NCBI GenBank assembly: GCA_003278365.1 | Contig: QCFS01000005.1 | Span: forward strand, 1 to 64,000 | DNA: 64,000 nucleotides | Origin: Prochlorococcus sp. AG-363-M17 | GTDB taxonomy: Bacteria; Cyanobacteriota; Cyanobacteriia; PCC-6307; Cyanobiaceae | Direction of reading: 5' to 3' | In this document: in pieces, positions 14,638 through 22,113 of the stretch | Position numbering within the stretch: position 1 is the stretch's first letter | How the letters are laid out: each line of letters opens with the position of its first letter | Made by a program: the position numbers and the translations under genes | Notes under the pieces: generated by a model | Seen by the model: the letters and a program-made list of their open reading frames with translations, nothing else | Databases searched by the model: none | Told to the model about the DNA's origin: nothing

Positions 14638-15330
14638 TCAAGGTTCACTCTTGTTTCCATTCTCAGTCAGTTGATCAATAGTTGCCTTCTCTCCAATGAA
14701 CTGATTTAGATCCTCTGGTGGTAGCCAACTTCTATTAGCCCCATTTTTAAAGGCAAAGCGTAGGAATTCCGCTGCGTATTGGACCCGGAGTCGTCGGCTT
14801 GCTGAGCCAGGCTCTCCTCCATGACGCTCAACAAGGGTTTTTAAAACCGAGTAGCCATTTGATACAGAACTTTCGCCAGTAAGGATAAGTAATGTGCGGG
14901 CAATAGGAGTTCGGTAGTTTCGGTTCCACACTCGTGACCCTTTCTTTCCATTACTTGTTTTATGTGATTTGAATTTGCTAGCTAGTTGTTCCCAGTTGAG
15001 TGCACCAATGAATCCAGATTCGTTCTTTTGTTTTACTAGCTCATACGCTTCGGCTAAACCCTTTCCTTGAGATTTCATTATTAGTGAAATGTCTGTGGAG
15101 ATTTGCAATATCCATCCTGCACTTGTTCCGACCCATGGAACAAAATCTGGATCGCTCTTGGCTTTTGGGCCAAGAACAATGCTGGTTCGGTTGCCATCCT
15201 CAAAACGAACTGTCAGCTGAACCTTTTGAACAAGACCTTTTCCTATGCCGCGGACCATCCATCCCTCGCCACATTCCTGTCGAATCTTCTCGCGCAGGGA
15301 GGAAATCCATTTCGAAGGCTTATTGGGCAT
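14638..15330 (-). CDS. Truncated site-specific integrase (N-terminal part only)
   Basis: The 230-residue protein begins MPNKPSKWISSLREKIRQEC and includes LNWEQLASKFKSHK and RHGGEPGSASRRLRVQYAAE, then WLPPEDLNQFIGEK. These match the N-terminal arm and core-binding part of integrases common in Prochlorococcus islands. The frame stops just where the catalytic domain (R...HxxR...Y) should start, so it cannot recombine DNA. It marks past mobile-element activity in this repeat-rich region. Upstream, a 37-residue ORF and a 16-codon ORF overlap or nearly touch its start. Confidence 0.7.
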   Translation of the reverse strand: MPNKPSKWISSLREKIRQECGEGWMVRGIGKGLVQKVQLTVRFEDGNRTSIVLGPKAKSDPDFVPWVGTSAGWILQISTDISLIMKSQGKGLAEAYELVKQKNESGFIGALNWEQLASKFKSHKTSNGKKGSRVWNRNYRTPIARTLLILTGESSVSNGYSVLKTLVERHGGEPGSASRRLRVQYAAEFLRFAFKNGANRSWLPPEDLNQFIGEKATIDQLTENGNKSEP

Positions 15331-15369
15331 TATGTTTTTGCATAGACAGGGGAAGTGGTATGTCTAGCA

Positions 15370-15483
15370 TCACCCATCCAACCTTTCTGCATAGTCTCTT
15401 AAAATCTCGGCCATTTTGTGTGGTGGTATTTCCTGCTGATATTCCTTGCATAAATCAAAAAACTTGCCTAGAAACTCTCTCAT
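15370..15483 (-). CDS. Small conserved 37-residue protein, copy 1
   Basis: The ORF reads MREFLGKFFDLCKEYQQEIP, then PHKMAEILRDYAERLDG. A second copy of the same length at 48810-48923 (MKEFLDKFFDLCREYQQEIP) differs by conservative changes, which supports real coding. Its stop overlaps a following ATG (TGATG) that leads into the truncated integrase. A diverged relative is seen within 61124-61372. Function unknown. Confidence 0.6.
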   Translation of the reverse strand: MREFLGKFFDLCKEYQQEIPPHKMAEILRDYAERLDG

Positions 15484-15667
15484 AGGATTTGGTCTCTTTT
15501 CTTTAGTCATTTAGAGCCGAAAAAGTGTGAATATTCTGTAAATGAAGCTAGCTCAATAAGGGTTCATGGTCTTGTTTCTATTCTCCCTCAGTTGAGGTCC
15601 TTCCAAAATGTGGCTCAAGGGCTCCTAAGGGAGAAGCTGGCTATTGCGTTGATTGTTAATGCAAACA

Positions 15668-16543
15668 TTAGAGAGTTTTCGTTTTAGTAAATGCCGTGCT
15701 TAAGTTCTCCAAGATCTCATGATTCGAACTTGACCTGAGTGCATCAATTAGTCCACCACGTAAAAGAACCCTAGGAGCTTGTTCAAAAGAGTAATTGAGA
15801 CCTAGGTAAAACAATAAATCTGTCTCTAAAGAATTAATCCATTGCTCAGTGATTGATTTGTCAAGTTTGGCATTACATAAAAAATCTCTAAACTTCTTCT
15901 CAGTAACTCTGATCATTCCCTGATCTACTGACTCTAATGGACAGCCGTGAGCTGCTGCAAAGCCACCCACAGAGTAGATGGAACAGAATTTCTCGCAACA
16001 AAAATTGGCATTCTTAGAGATTAGTTTATATATAGGATTGCTTTGCCCTAATGCTCCTAGTGATTCATGGGCAAATTCAAAAGATTTGATAAATGAAATG
16101 TCATGGTTATCAAGGAATCTTTTGTCTACAATGCAAACTCCTATTGATGTACCCATATTAACTATTATTGTTTTTTCATAATCATTGTCGCCACATCTAG
16201 CCGTTAAAAATGCTTGTATAAACATATCATTAACTATTTGAATCCCTTTACTTCTTGCTTCTTCTAACCTGATTTTTATGTTGAGTGGTGGACAATATAC
16301 TTCCGGCTCGTATTCATGAACCTCACCGGGAATGCCAAAAATTATCTTCGTATATTTTTCAGAAATCTTTTCTTTATTGAAGCTGCAAATCCAACCATTA
16401 ATGTCTAATGCATTGCTTGATAACCTCTGTATTAATGTTGATTCACCTGAACCTATTGAGTAGTTGAAAATATCAATATGTGTACCACCTATGTCAACTA
16501 ATAATATTTTCTCTTTAGTTAGAAGTTTGGTTTGATTTTGCAT
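15668..16543 (-). CDS. ROK/ASKHA-type sugar kinase-like protein (291 residues)
   Basis: The protein has an ASKHA phosphate-1 loop (ILLVDIGGTHIDIF, about 13-26), a second phosphate loop (IIVNMGTSIGVCIV) and SVGGFAAAHGCPL near 190, with LLRGGLIDAL near the end. This fits a ROK or polyphosphate-glucokinase-like phosphotransferase; the typical ROK zinc motif is not clear, so the sugar cannot be named. Its start lies 2 nt after the stop of gene A (16546-16716), so it could be co-transcribed with that cassette. It is clearly more AT-rich than typical core genes. Confidence 0.75.
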   Translation of the reverse strand: MQNQTKLLTKEKILLVDIGGTHIDIFNYSIGSGESTLIQRLSSNALDINGWICSFNKEKISEKYTKIIFGIPGEVHEYEPEVYCPPLNIKIRLEEARSKGIQIVNDMFIQAFLTARCGDNDYEKTIIVNMGTSIGVCIVDKRFLDNHDISFIKSFEFAHESLGALGQSNPIYKLISKNANFCCEKFCSIYSVGGFAAAHGCPLESVDQGMIRVTEKKFRDFLCNAKLDKSITEQWINSLETDLLFYLGLNYSFEQAPRVLLRGGLIDALRSSSNHEILENLSTAFTKTKTL

Positions 16544-16545
16544 TA

Positions 16546-16716
16546 CTAGAAGCCTTTAATGATTTCATGGTAATTAGGGTCCTTGTAGGTAGCATTCGAG
16601 CAGCACGTATCTCCGTAGATCTCCTCTGCTAAGTCATAGGCATCGTAGTAGTTGCGGAACTCCTGAGAAGTGTTGTCGTCGTCTTCTCTATCGTGTCTGG
16701 CGATGAGATATTTCAT
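16546..16716 (-). CDS. Cassette gene A (56 residues), upstream of the kinase
   Basis: The ORF reads MKYLIARHDREDDDNTSQEF, then RNYYDAYDLAEEIYGDTCCS and NATYKDPNYHEIIKGF. It keeps the family start, the DAYDL helix and two of the three core Cys. It is intact from ATG to TAG. Gene B lies 12 nt upstream and the kinase 2 nt downstream. Confidence 0.7.
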   Translation of the reverse strand: MKYLIARHDREDDDNTSQEFRNYYDAYDLAEEIYGDTCCSNATYKDPNYHEIIKGF

Positions 16717-16728
16717 TCCTAAGTTCTC

Positions 16729-16818
16729 TTAGGTCTCCAAGTCGATATCATTGTCATCCTCGCCATATTCATAATTCAGCAGAGAGCTTTTATCCTTTTC
16801 TTTTGTCTCTTCTTCCAT
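16729..16818 (-). CDS. Cassette gene B, short form (29 residues)
   Basis: The ORF reads MEEETKEKDKSSLLNYEYGE and ends DDNDIDLET. It lacks the middle KKEK stretch and starts at the second Met of the family, but keeps the LLNYEY...D tail. It lies between repeat R9 and gene A. Confidence 0.55.
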   Translation of the reverse strand: MEEETKEKDKSSLLNYEYGEDDNDIDLET

Positions 16819-16829
16819 TTTTCAGCATT

Positions 16830-16952
16830 TCTCTAGCTTGGATGGAAATTCCTGATTCGCTGAGATCGGTTGAAATTTTTCAAAATCATTGGCCAGTAGT
16901 TAATTTCAGTTTTACCAGGGGTTTTGGGTGTGAATGGGCGGTTTGGGTCACC
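16830..16952 (-). repeat. Interspersed repeat copy R9
   Basis: Has ctagcttggatggaaattcc, CGCTGAGATC (16858-16867), attggccagtagttaatttc and gggtgtgaatgggcggtttg. The minus strand reads KTEINYWPMILKN without a stop at the usual place. It leads the B/A pair at 16546-16818. Confidence 0.65.
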
Positions 16953-17003
16953 CCTAAATCTCTGAGTTTTTGCATGTTCCCATTCTCCCTAAATTGAATA
17001 ACA

Positions 17004-17384
17004 CTAAGCAACTTTTTCTTCTTCTTCAGTAATCACTTCAACCAGTTCTGCACTGAATGCAGAAAGTGCAGTGTCCACATCTTCTTTAACTGTCGATTCA
17101 AATGATGCTGTTTCCACTAGCGGCACTAAATTTAATTCCTGATCATCGAATCCATTTGAGTCGGGTGGACTTGCCTCATTGGGTGCAGAAGCGAAGGAAT
17201 ACTTTGTGAGAACCCCTATTAGGCTCTTTAGAGAGACGTAAAACATCTTGCAAACATCAAACAAGTTCTTGAGCTCTTCTTTAATGAACTTCTGGGAATC
17301 TTCTTTAACAAAGTAAGTTGTGATCGTCCATCCAGTTATGCAAAGAAGAAATAGAGAGAAAGATACAATAATAACAGTGGCCAT
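17004..17384 (-). CDS. Membrane-anchored hypothetical protein (126 residues)
   Basis: The protein begins MATVIIVSFSLFLLCITGWT, a clear membrane anchor, followed by a helical region (KFIKEELKNLFDVCKMFYVS) and a long acidic, low-complexity tail ending EVITEEEEKVA. This layout recurs in picocyanobacterial small proteins but no family is recognised. It is a single gene between repeats R9 and R10. Confidence 0.7.
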   Translation of the reverse strand: MATVIIVSFSLFLLCITGWTITTYFVKEDSQKFIKEELKNLFDVCKMFYVSLKSLIGVLTKYSFASAPNEASPPDSNGFDDQELNLVPLVETASFESTVKEDVDTALSAFSAELVEVITEEEEKVA

Positions 17385-17861
17385 TACTAGGTAGACATGG
17401 TCTCTTATATATATCTATTCTTTTTAGATATTGCAAGGAAGAGGTCGTACCTACGATAGTCATCATCATAATTTTTTTTATTACCACCATTTTTCAAGTT
17501 TGATTGAAAATCCTGATATTGCCGAGAATGCTTGCTATTACTCAAAGGAAAGCTTCCATTGGCTAATTAAAAGAGATATCAGTCTGGGCGGACCCGCTGG
17601 GGAGTCTTGCGTAATCTCAATGAAAGATCAAAGGGAGCCGGTGTACAGATTTCCAGTCCTTCCAAGGTTTTATAGCACCTTTCGATTCCCCATTCTCGCA
17701 TTACTATTATTGCTTGATCAACTTTTTTGGGAGAAATCATACGTGCTCGATCCATTTTTATAAGAGTAACTAAACTTTAGTTTGATGCTTAATTGGAGTT
17801 TAGCAATGAGTAATTTTCAGTAGCCATTAATCTAGTTTGAATGGAGCTTGTACCGTAGTTT
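17385..17861. other. Intergenic stretch with an eroded repeat copy R10
   Basis: About 17492-17575 resembles the repeat family (tttcaagtttgattgaaaat, gccgagaatgcttgctatta, ctcaaaggaaagcttccatt) but the stem arms are broken. The rest shows no convincing gene. Confidence 0.45.
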
Positions 17862-18017
17862 TCAAGACTTTTCATCGTCTTTAGACATCTCGTCAAAGAA
17901 TCATTTGAAGTCAAAGTCACCTAAGCCTTCTGCTCCAGCGAGACTGGCAATCGCATCAGCAATTTTCAGAGAGTCTCTTCATGTCTCTTTTGCTTTTCGA
18001 TCTTTGTTATCAGACAT
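17862..18017 (-). pseudogene. Small gene with two in-frame TGA codons
   Basis: From ATG at 18017 the frame reads MSDNKDRKAKET, TGA, RDSLKIADAIASLAGAEGLG then DFDFK, TGA, FFDEMSKDDEKS, TGA. The peptide is strongly protein-like on both sides of the stops. TGG-to-TGA changes would explain both (ETWRDS, FKWFFDE). The start region forms one arm of a 20-bp perfect inverted repeat (18012-18056). The opposite strand also has a 63-codon ORF, judged a shadow. Confidence 0.5.
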
Positions 18018-18056
18018 TGGCACAAAAGCTAAGAACTAGCTTTTGTGCCAATGTCT
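18012..18056. repeat. Perfect 20-bp inverted repeat with 5-nt loop
   Basis: AGACATTGGCACAAAAGCTA (18012-18031) is followed by agaac and its exact complement (18037-18056). One arm contains the start codon region of the pseudogene at 17862-18017. Neither side has a strong T-run, so it is not a standard terminator. Confidence 0.85.
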
Positions 18057-18168
18057 AGGCCAGGGTTGATCAAAGATTCGAATTCAAGAAGTACTGCAAG
18101 TTGGACTCGAAGGCCTTTGTCCTTTTAAGCAAAGGATCGCTAGGAAAATATTTTGAGTTTTGAAATTC

Positions 18169-18801
18169 TTAGTTCACTAGAGCAACCCAAGAGAATGCTG
18201 AGCCTATTCCTATCCAGACTCCAGCAGTTAAGAGTCGTCCATTGGTCCCTAGCCAATTAATGCTTCTTTGAGACACTGCGGCCACTAGTAAGAGTAAAGC
18301 CATTTGGGAAAGGAGAAGACCTGAAAAATAACCTATGAGAGGAGTTGGTTCAGCTCCAACAATTGTGCTTCCAAGCAAGTAGCCGTGTAAAGCAAACATT
18401 GGTAAGAGACATTTTGGACTCAAACGATTCAGAATAATTAAGCCTTCTATTGCCAAAGATAAAGAGACAAGTGCTTCTGCCCAGGGAGCTAGTAAATCAG
18501 GCAAGGGCTGCAATTGTACTAATGCACTTCCTGCTAAACCAACAGCCAAAAGAGGAAAAATCCATTTTTTGGCTCTTTTTTGTCCTACAAGGGCGATGCC
18601 TAGCATAAAAAGAAGATGATCAGGACCAAGCAATGGATGCCCGATGCCGCTAAGGAGAGCTTGCCAGCCTGACAGTTCAGAACTCTCGCCCATTCCAAAG
18701 GGATGATGAGCCAAGGCTGGAGCAGTTGAAAAAAGTGAGTAAAGAAATAATGGAACTAAAACTGCAAGAAAATGCTTACGTTCCAAGTAGGGAAACGTCA
18801 T
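18169..18801 (-). CDS. HupE/UreJ-family membrane protein, probable cobalt transporter
   Basis: The 210-residue protein has a signal-like N-terminus ending PALAHHPFGM, then about six hydrophobic segments with the family motif SGIGHPLLGPDHLLFMLGIA (His and Asp for metal binding). HupE/UreJ proteins carry nickel or cobalt. The cobalamin riboswitch directly upstream (18815-18960) points to cobalt uptake for B12 synthesis rather than nickel. The gene is monocistronic as far as visible. Confidence 0.88.
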   Translation of the reverse strand: MTFPYLERKHFLAVLVPLFLYSLFSTAPALAHHPFGMGESSELSGWQALLSGIGHPLLGPDHLLFMLGIALVGQKRAKKWIFPLLAVGLAGSALVQLQPLPDLLAPWAEALVSLSLAIEGLIILNRLSPKCLLPMFALHGYLLGSTIVGAEPTPLIGYFSGLLLSQMALLLLVAAVSQRSINWLGTNGRLLTAGVWIGIGSAFSWVALVN

Positions 18802-18814
18802 AGGTCGATCTTCG

Positions 18815-18960
18815 TCGAATTGTTAGACAAGGCGGGCTTTCTGACTGATATCGATTAATGACGATACTTTACAGCTGCGGGACAGCAGCGGATTTTCACC
18901 GCTTTTCCCCGTTACCTCCAATGGCTGATCTCCATTGGAACCTCCTAACTAATTTACGCA
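18815..18960 (-). promoter_or_regulatory. Cobalamin (B12) riboswitch
   Basis: Read on the minus strand the segment holds aagcggtgaaaatccgctgc, then tgtcccgcagctgtaaagta and the B12-box-like cagtcagaaagcccgcc (about 18828-18849). The order GGTGAAAATCC, CCCGCAGCTGTAA, CAGTCAGAAxxCCCGCC is the cobalamin riboswitch core. It ends close to the start of the HupE gene, so translational or short-range control by adenosylcobalamin is likely. Confidence 0.92.
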
Positions 18961-19029
18961 GAAACCGCGAGAATATGTTCTTTGTAAGCAGGTTTATATC
19001 TTTGAGAGCGATTTTCACTTAATTGAAGT

Positions 19030-19172
19030 GAACAGGAGTTTGGGCAAATCTCGATGGAGCGCTGATATCGGTTGACATCATTATTCAAAGGGAAGTTTTT
19101 ATTGGCCAATAGTTAATTTCAGTTCTACCTGGGGTTCTAGGCGGAGCTGGGCGGTTTGGGTGAAGTTTGAGA
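19030..19172 (-). repeat. Interspersed repeat copy R11
   Basis: Has gagcgctgatatcggttgac, caaagggaagtttttattgg, ccaatagttaatttcagttc and gagctgggcggtttgggtga. The minus strand keeps the micro-ORF core TEINYWPIKTSL ending in TGA. Stem arms are imperfect. It lies between the riboswitch and the cupin pseudogene. Confidence 0.6.
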
Positions 19173-19197
19173 TCATCCTTTATTTCGGATTTTTGCT

Positions 19198-19445
19198 TAA
19201 TTTATTAGTCACCAAAACGATAGTGTTTCGCACTGTCTTATGCACTTCCCACCTATAAGACATGTTGTAGGAAATACAACTAGATCACCGACTCCAAACC
19301 TGAGAGGCGCGCCTTCATCGGGCGTAATAGTGACATCGCAGTAGTAAGCAAGTTTCCTGGTCTCTATATGTCCAAGGGAATGATCTGGGTTCACAAGCCC
19401 AAATTGGCCATTGCTTGATCTCTAGCTCTTTTACTGATAGTGGCG
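19198..19445 (-). pseudogene. Frameshifted cupin (EutQ/DUF861-like)
   Basis: Three frames together give a DUF861/EutQ-like cupin: VKELEIKQWPIWACEPRSF then PWTYRDQETCLLL, a frame change, DVTITPDEGAPLRFGVGDLV then VFPT, another change, MSYRWEVHKTVRN. Related proteins read W-x-W-x-C-E...F-x-W-x-Y-x-D...E-x-C-x-L-L-E-G-x-V-x-V-T-P. Two frameshifts within about 200 bp mark decay. No start codon is assigned. Confidence 0.7.
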
Positions 19446-19628
19446 AGACTGACTTTGAGCACCAATGGAAGAACTAACCAAAAGATTGGAAGAGCTTTAG
19501 AAGAGTCCAGTATTTAGAAGCAATACTGCTTTCCAAGTAAAAAAAAGCAAATAATTACGCTTGTCATAGCCTCTTTGTAGTTGAAGCAATCTATTGGAGC
19601 ATTTTTGAGTTAATTGGCCTTTATGATT

Positions 19629-19922
19629 ATGTATCAATCTCTTTGGAAAATGAATTTTTCTGGACCTGATGCAATCGATAGGGCAATTGATGCAGGTATA
19701 GATCTTGATGGCAGTCCAATCCCTCTGGAGATGCTCAATCTTTATAGAGAAGTTATGGATAAAGAAGGTGCCAGAAAGAGGAGTGGAGTTAAAAAATCAA
19801 TGCGAAATCGAATTGTTCGCTCAGGAGCAAAACACTTCGATCAAGAGACACTGAATAAGCGACTTGTCGAGGCTGGTTGGGAAGGCTTAAAGCCAAAGGA
19901 GGTTGACTTCTTCTTTAGCTGA
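19629..19922 (+). CDS. Conserved picocyanobacterial hypothetical protein (97 residues)
   Basis: The protein starts MYQSLWKMNFSGPDAIDRAI and continues DAGIDLDGSPIPLEMLNLYR and EVMDKEGARKRSGVKKSMRN, ending WEGLKPKEVDFFFS. Even coding quality along its length and a pattern I recall from Prochlorococcus proteomes support a real gene. It is basic in the middle (RKRSGVKKSMRNRIVR) and could bind nucleic acid, which is speculation. Starts at 19614 (TTG) and 19623 are possible. Confidence 0.8.
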   Translation: MYQSLWKMNFSGPDAIDRAIDAGIDLDGSPIPLEMLNLYREVMDKEGARKRSGVKKSMRNRIVRSGAKHFDQETLNKRLVEAGWEGLKPKEVDFFFS

Positions 19923-20096
19923 CTTCATCTTATTCATAGATCTGTAGAGAAACCTCTTAGCTCTCTTTGGGTTATTCTTTCTTTGATATTAGACTCTCTT
20001 CTTGGTAAGTATTATGCAAGGAATTATTTTAATTGGCCTCTAGGAGATGTTAGCTCTAGCAAGAGATTCACTTACCTGAAGGGTCAGTAGCAGAAT

Positions 20097-21026
20097 TTAG
20101 TTGTTTTTTTCAAAAATCAAATACTCGGTAGTTAACCTGACTCTGAAATTACAGCATAAATGTTTAAATGTTTGCTCATTTTCAAGATCGCTTAATTTAA
20201 AAGAAGCTAGAACTCTATTTGATTTGCCATGCCATGGGCAACTTTCTAATAATTTAGTGGACTCGTGATTATTATTTAATTGGCTACCTTCCTTAACAAG
20301 ACAAGCCCCTTCGTGCTCGCAAATTGTTGGCCAAACCTTAATATTTGTGCCTGTAAGCACTATTGCCAAATAATAGCTTTCTAATTCTAAGTATTTTTTA
20401 TCTTTAAGAGAGGAAATAGAGAGCTTTTCAGAGATGTTCTCAAAATCTAAAAGTCTTATATTAGATTTATAAATATCGACTGTATCATTAAAGCCAATTA
20501 TATTATTTTTGTCTTGAAGGAAGAGAAGATTAGGATCTTTTCTGAGATTACCTCTCTGTTGTCTCATGATCCCATCTTCTTGATTTAATCGCTTATAGTT
20601 TTTCTTTAAAGCTAATGAGGCTATGTATAAAAAAGGCTTTTGAAAAAAATACTTGTACCAGAGCGTATACTGTGTTCGTATAGTGCAACCTTTTTGGTTG
20701 TCTTCATAGGTTGTATAGATAGAAAGCCAAAGCCCAAATGCATTTGTGTAATAAAAGTGAGATTCCCTATCTTCATGAGTATTAACGATCTGTAGTGGGA
20801 CTGTAAGAAAGAAAATCTTTTGTATGAATAATGAAGAAATTATATGCTTATCAATAGATATATTGGTAGCAGTAGCCCCTTTATGAATAAATTGAAAATG
20901 TGGAACATCCGAATAGTTCCATTCGGCATCACGGGAACTACATGGAAAGTTTATGGACATTGGAATAGTATGAGCTTTAAAACCATTACGCTTCATAAAA
21001 CCGTTGAATTGTTCGATTGCCTTCAT
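20097..21026 (-). CDS. Rieske-type [2Fe-2S] protein (309 residues)
   Basis: Near the C-terminus the protein has CEHEGACL (Cys236, His238) and CPWHGKSN (Cys263, His266), a Rieske cluster motif C-x-H...C-x2-H. The first ~200 residues have no recognised domain, although VPHFQFIHKG and the mixed strands could be a START/SRPBCC-like fold. The Rieske part is at the C-terminus, opposite to most Rieske oxygenases, so it is either an unusual oxygenase or an electron carrier. It overlaps the preceding methyltransferase gene by 4 nt. The pair opens a surface-glycan island, suggesting action on a sugar or lipid precursor. Confidence 0.75.
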   Translation of the reverse strand: MKAIEQFNGFMKRNGFKAHTIPMSINFPCSSRDAEWNYSDVPHFQFIHKGATATNISIDKHIISSLFIQKIFFLTVPLQIVNTHEDRESHFYYTNAFGLWLSIYTTYEDNQKGCTIRTQYTLWYKYFFQKPFLYIASLALKKNYKRLNQEDGIMRQQRGNLRKDPNLLFLQDKNNIIGFNDTVDIYKSNIRLLDFENISEKLSISSLKDKKYLELESYYLAIVLTGTNIKVWPTICEHEGACLVKEGSQLNNNHESTKLLESCPWHGKSNRVLASFKLSDLENEQTFKHLCCNFRVRLTTEYLIFEKNN

Positions 21027-21985
21027 AAATCCTTTTTGTGCGTTAATACAAATCCATGATTACCTAGATTTAAATCAAATCCGTGATTTAGCAACCCAAT
21101 ACCTTTGTTAATTTTAAAGCCTGCCATTCTAAATATTTGTTTGAGATTTATCCGATTAGTTGTTTTTAATGTGGAAACGACTTTTAGATTTTGTATTGCA
21201 GCTGCCTTAATCATGCCATTCCTAGTGATAAGTTGAGGGTGTTGACTGCAAAAAGGTGGCCAAAACCTTCTTAAGACTTTTGTTAGGAGTGAGTTGGGAT
21301 TGTGAAATACAAAAAACATAAGTCCATTTTTGTCTAAGAGATCTTTCATCTGAATTAAATAATTATGTAGGTCTGCTATGTGATCTAAGACATGAATTCC
21401 AACTATTAAATCATATTTTATGTTCTTACTTCCCGAAACTTCTGATAAGGACCTGTAAATATTTGACTTTAGACCTTGATATATAGATAGATTTTCATGG
21501 AGTTGATTTTTTAAATTGGCATTTGGTTCAATACAATCATATTGACAAATGGGTAGCTGAATACCTAAACAAGCCTTAGCAAGCTTTCCATCATCTGAAC
21601 CAATCTCGAGAAATCTAAGACTTTTCTTGTTATCGCTAAGATCCCCCTTATATGTTTTAGATATGACTTTGAATAAGTAATTAGCATACTTTTTTTGAGT
21701 TTCAAAAAGTATTTCCGGTTCTGAATATACCTCCATATTGGCTCCTAACTTATTGTACAAAGCATCTAGATCTTTCTCACAGGGATAGTATTTATTAAAC
21801 ATTGAGGAGCAAGCTTTGCATTTAAAATAGTCAAAATGCCCTCCTGGAATAAATCTAATCCAATATTTAGCAAGTTGTTCAATCGTAAAGTTGCCATCAT
21901 TTAAAACACCTCTTCGAGCTAATATATTCTCACCAGATTGACATAATGGACAAGATAAGCGCTCTTTTAAAATGATTCGATTCAT
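21023..21985 (-). CDS. Class I SAM-dependent methyltransferase with N-terminal zinc motif (320 residues)
   Basis: The N-terminus has CPLCQSG (about 12-18) and CKACSSMFNKYYP (about 56-68), two CxxC knuckles as in sugar C-methyltransferases and related enzymes. The SAM-binding core is RFLEIGSDDGKLAKACL, followed by DCIEPNANLKNQL and YDLIVGIHVLDHIADLHNYL. It probably methylates a nucleotide sugar or glycan. It is coupled to the Rieske gene by ATGA. Confidence 0.8.
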   Translation of the reverse strand: MNRIILKERLSCPLCQSGENILARRGVLNDGNFTIEQLAKYWIRFIPGGHFDYFKCKACSSMFNKYYPCEKDLDALYNKLGANMEVYSEPEILFETQKKYANYLFKVISKTYKGDLSDNKKSLRFLEIGSDDGKLAKACLGIQLPICQYDCIEPNANLKNQLHENLSIYQGLKSNIYRSLSEVSGSKNIKYDLIVGIHVLDHIADLHNYLIQMKDLLDKNGLMFFVFHNPNSLLTKVLRRFWPPFCSQHPQLITRNGMIKAAAIQNLKVVSTLKTTNRINLKQIFRMAGFKINKGIGLLNHGFDLNLGNHGFVLTHKKDL

Positions 21986-22113
21986 ATGAAATACCTATAG
22001 AGCCTCAATTACATTTTGGTTGGATGAATTTACCCTTCAATGACCATAATGTAACATTCTCTCAACAACATCGTTGCAGATGTATTATTTAACATACAAA
22101 CAACAATAAAACA

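Noticed and set aside
14638-15330. An active integrase
   Set aside because: The protein ends before the catalytic R, HxxR and Y residues; only the N-terminal part is present.
17848-18039. A plus-strand 63-residue protein
   Set aside because: The opposite strand gives a clearly more protein-like (though interrupted) frame, so this is judged a shadow.
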